52,490 nt of DNA from Chloroflexota bacterium (lineage in GTDB: Bacteria > Chloroflexota > Dehalococcoidia > Lucifugimonadales > GCA-2719675). Positions 52,099 to 52,490 of this stretch are shown here, piece by piece. Below the pieces are notes generated by a model. It searched no databases. It saw only the letters and a list, made by a program, of their open reading frames with translations, and was not told the origin of the DNA. The DNA lies in assembly GCA_002719675.1 (NCBI GenBank), contig PBID01000005.1, positions 1 through 52,490 on the forward strand, written 5' to 3'. Position 1 is the first letter of the stretch. Each line of letters opens with the position of its first letter. The position numbers and the translations under genes were made by a program.

Positions 52099-52490
52099 AT
52101 GCGTAGAAAAGAAATTATATTGGATAAAAACAAGCCATTAAATTCAAATACTACTACTTCAAATAATTCTTTTAAAAAAATTTTATCTCGAAGTTTAGAA
52201 TCATTTTCACACAAGAATTATTTAATTTTATGGTTAAGTAAATTGTTTCTGATGTTTGGGGTTCAAATGCAAATGCTTGCGAGGGGATACCTTACTTATG
52301 ATTTGACTGAAAATCCTGGTTTGGTAGGTATAGTCATAGGTGGATCTGCAGTTCCGATGATGATTTTTTCATTGTTTGGTGGTGTCTTGTCCGATAGAAT
52401 CAACAAAAAGATATTGATTCAAGTTGGGCAAATTTCTTCAACATTTATAGCTATTGCAGTTGCAATTTTAATCATTAATGAAATGATCAT
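52099..52490 (+). CDS. MFS exporter, N-terminal part (cut by window end)
   Basis: A gene beginning at ATG 52099 with no in-frame stop before the window ends; 130 residues are visible. The first ~40 residues are polar and cytoplasmic. Then HKNYLILWLSKLFLMFGVQMQ, ARGYLTYDLT and GGVLSDRINKK match the first spans and the loop 2-3 signature of the EntS/MFS_3-type exporters. It is probably an efflux carrier for a small molecule, siderophore or drug. Start is tentative because no strong ribosome-binding site is visible. Confidence 0.8.
   Translation, partial: MRRKEIILDKNKPLNSNTTTSNNSFKKILSRSLESFSHKNYLILWLSKLFLMFGVQMQMLARGYLTYDLTENPGLVGIVIGGSAVPMMIFSLFGGVLSDRINKKILIQVGQISSTFIAIAVAILIINEMI

Overview
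The window is AT-rich, by eye about 30% G+C. TTG and GTG starts are common behind clear GGAG/GGAGG ribosome-binding sites, and genes are packed on both strands. There are no ribosomal RNA genes, phage genes, insertion sequences or CRISPR arrays. The gene mix suggests a free-living marine-type bacterium, most likely a streamlined Chloroflexota (SAR202/Dehalococcoidia-like). It includes a DnaD/DnaI-type primosome, a mandelate racemase-type enolase-superfamily enzyme, RraA, amidohydrolases, MDR dehydrogenases, RidA-like proteins and single-membrane lipoproteins. That placement is inference from gene content only. Layout, left to right: 1-3073 holds three tandem paralogous beta-propeller (glycosidase-like) proteins, the first cut by the window edge. 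3074-3736 is a gene-poor gap with one or two tiny membrane-protein ORFs. 3737-12813 is metabolic: M1 aminopeptidase, glycerate kinase, enolase-superfamily enzyme, RraA-like protein, class II fumarase and threonine aldolase. 12820-15526 is rarA plus selA (selenocysteine synthase) on the minus strand. A D-2-hydroxyacid dehydrogenase follows. 16917-26560 is a long plus-strand run: coaE, a CbbQ/NorQ-like MoxR ATPase, a NudL-like Nudix hydrolase, a 1060-residue vWA protein, larC, a cysteine desulfurase, trxA, the selenocysteine tRNA (selC) and an ADHFE1-like iron alcohol dehydrogenase. 27255-32178 holds an EVE protein and an apparent operon of a triple RidA-like protein, a sugar-isomerase-like TIM barrel, a second probable barrel protein and a putative alpha/alpha-barrel protein. 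tRNA-Gln(CTG) and tRNA-Glu(CTC) follow, converging on an MDR dehydrogenase/aminotransferase pair. 35442-43546 has a Ste24-type protease, a zinc alcohol dehydrogenase, a replication module (dnaB, a dnaD-like gene and a helicase loader with two tandem AAA+ domains), two amidohydrolases and a YceI lipoprotein. 43842-48174 is a secreted/membrane cluster: thioredoxin-like lipoprotein, single-span protein, exported small protein, vWA-like exported protein and a 43-residue membrane protein. The window ends with an AceE-type transketolase-like enzyme, aroC and the start of an MFS exporter. How the genes work together: selA and selC show that the cell makes selenocysteyl-tRNA, although no selenoprotein, selB or selD is visible here. 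The desulfurase and thioredoxin beside selC could supply sulfur or selenium and reductant. The MoxR/vWA pair resembles metalloenzyme-activating CbbQO/NorQD chaperones but has no target in the window. The best leads for something undescribed are the doubled DnaI-like loader, the MoxR-NudL-vWA unit, the three-domain RidA-like operon and a GC-rich structured element at about 43,598-43,695. No complete novel defence or mobile system is evident.
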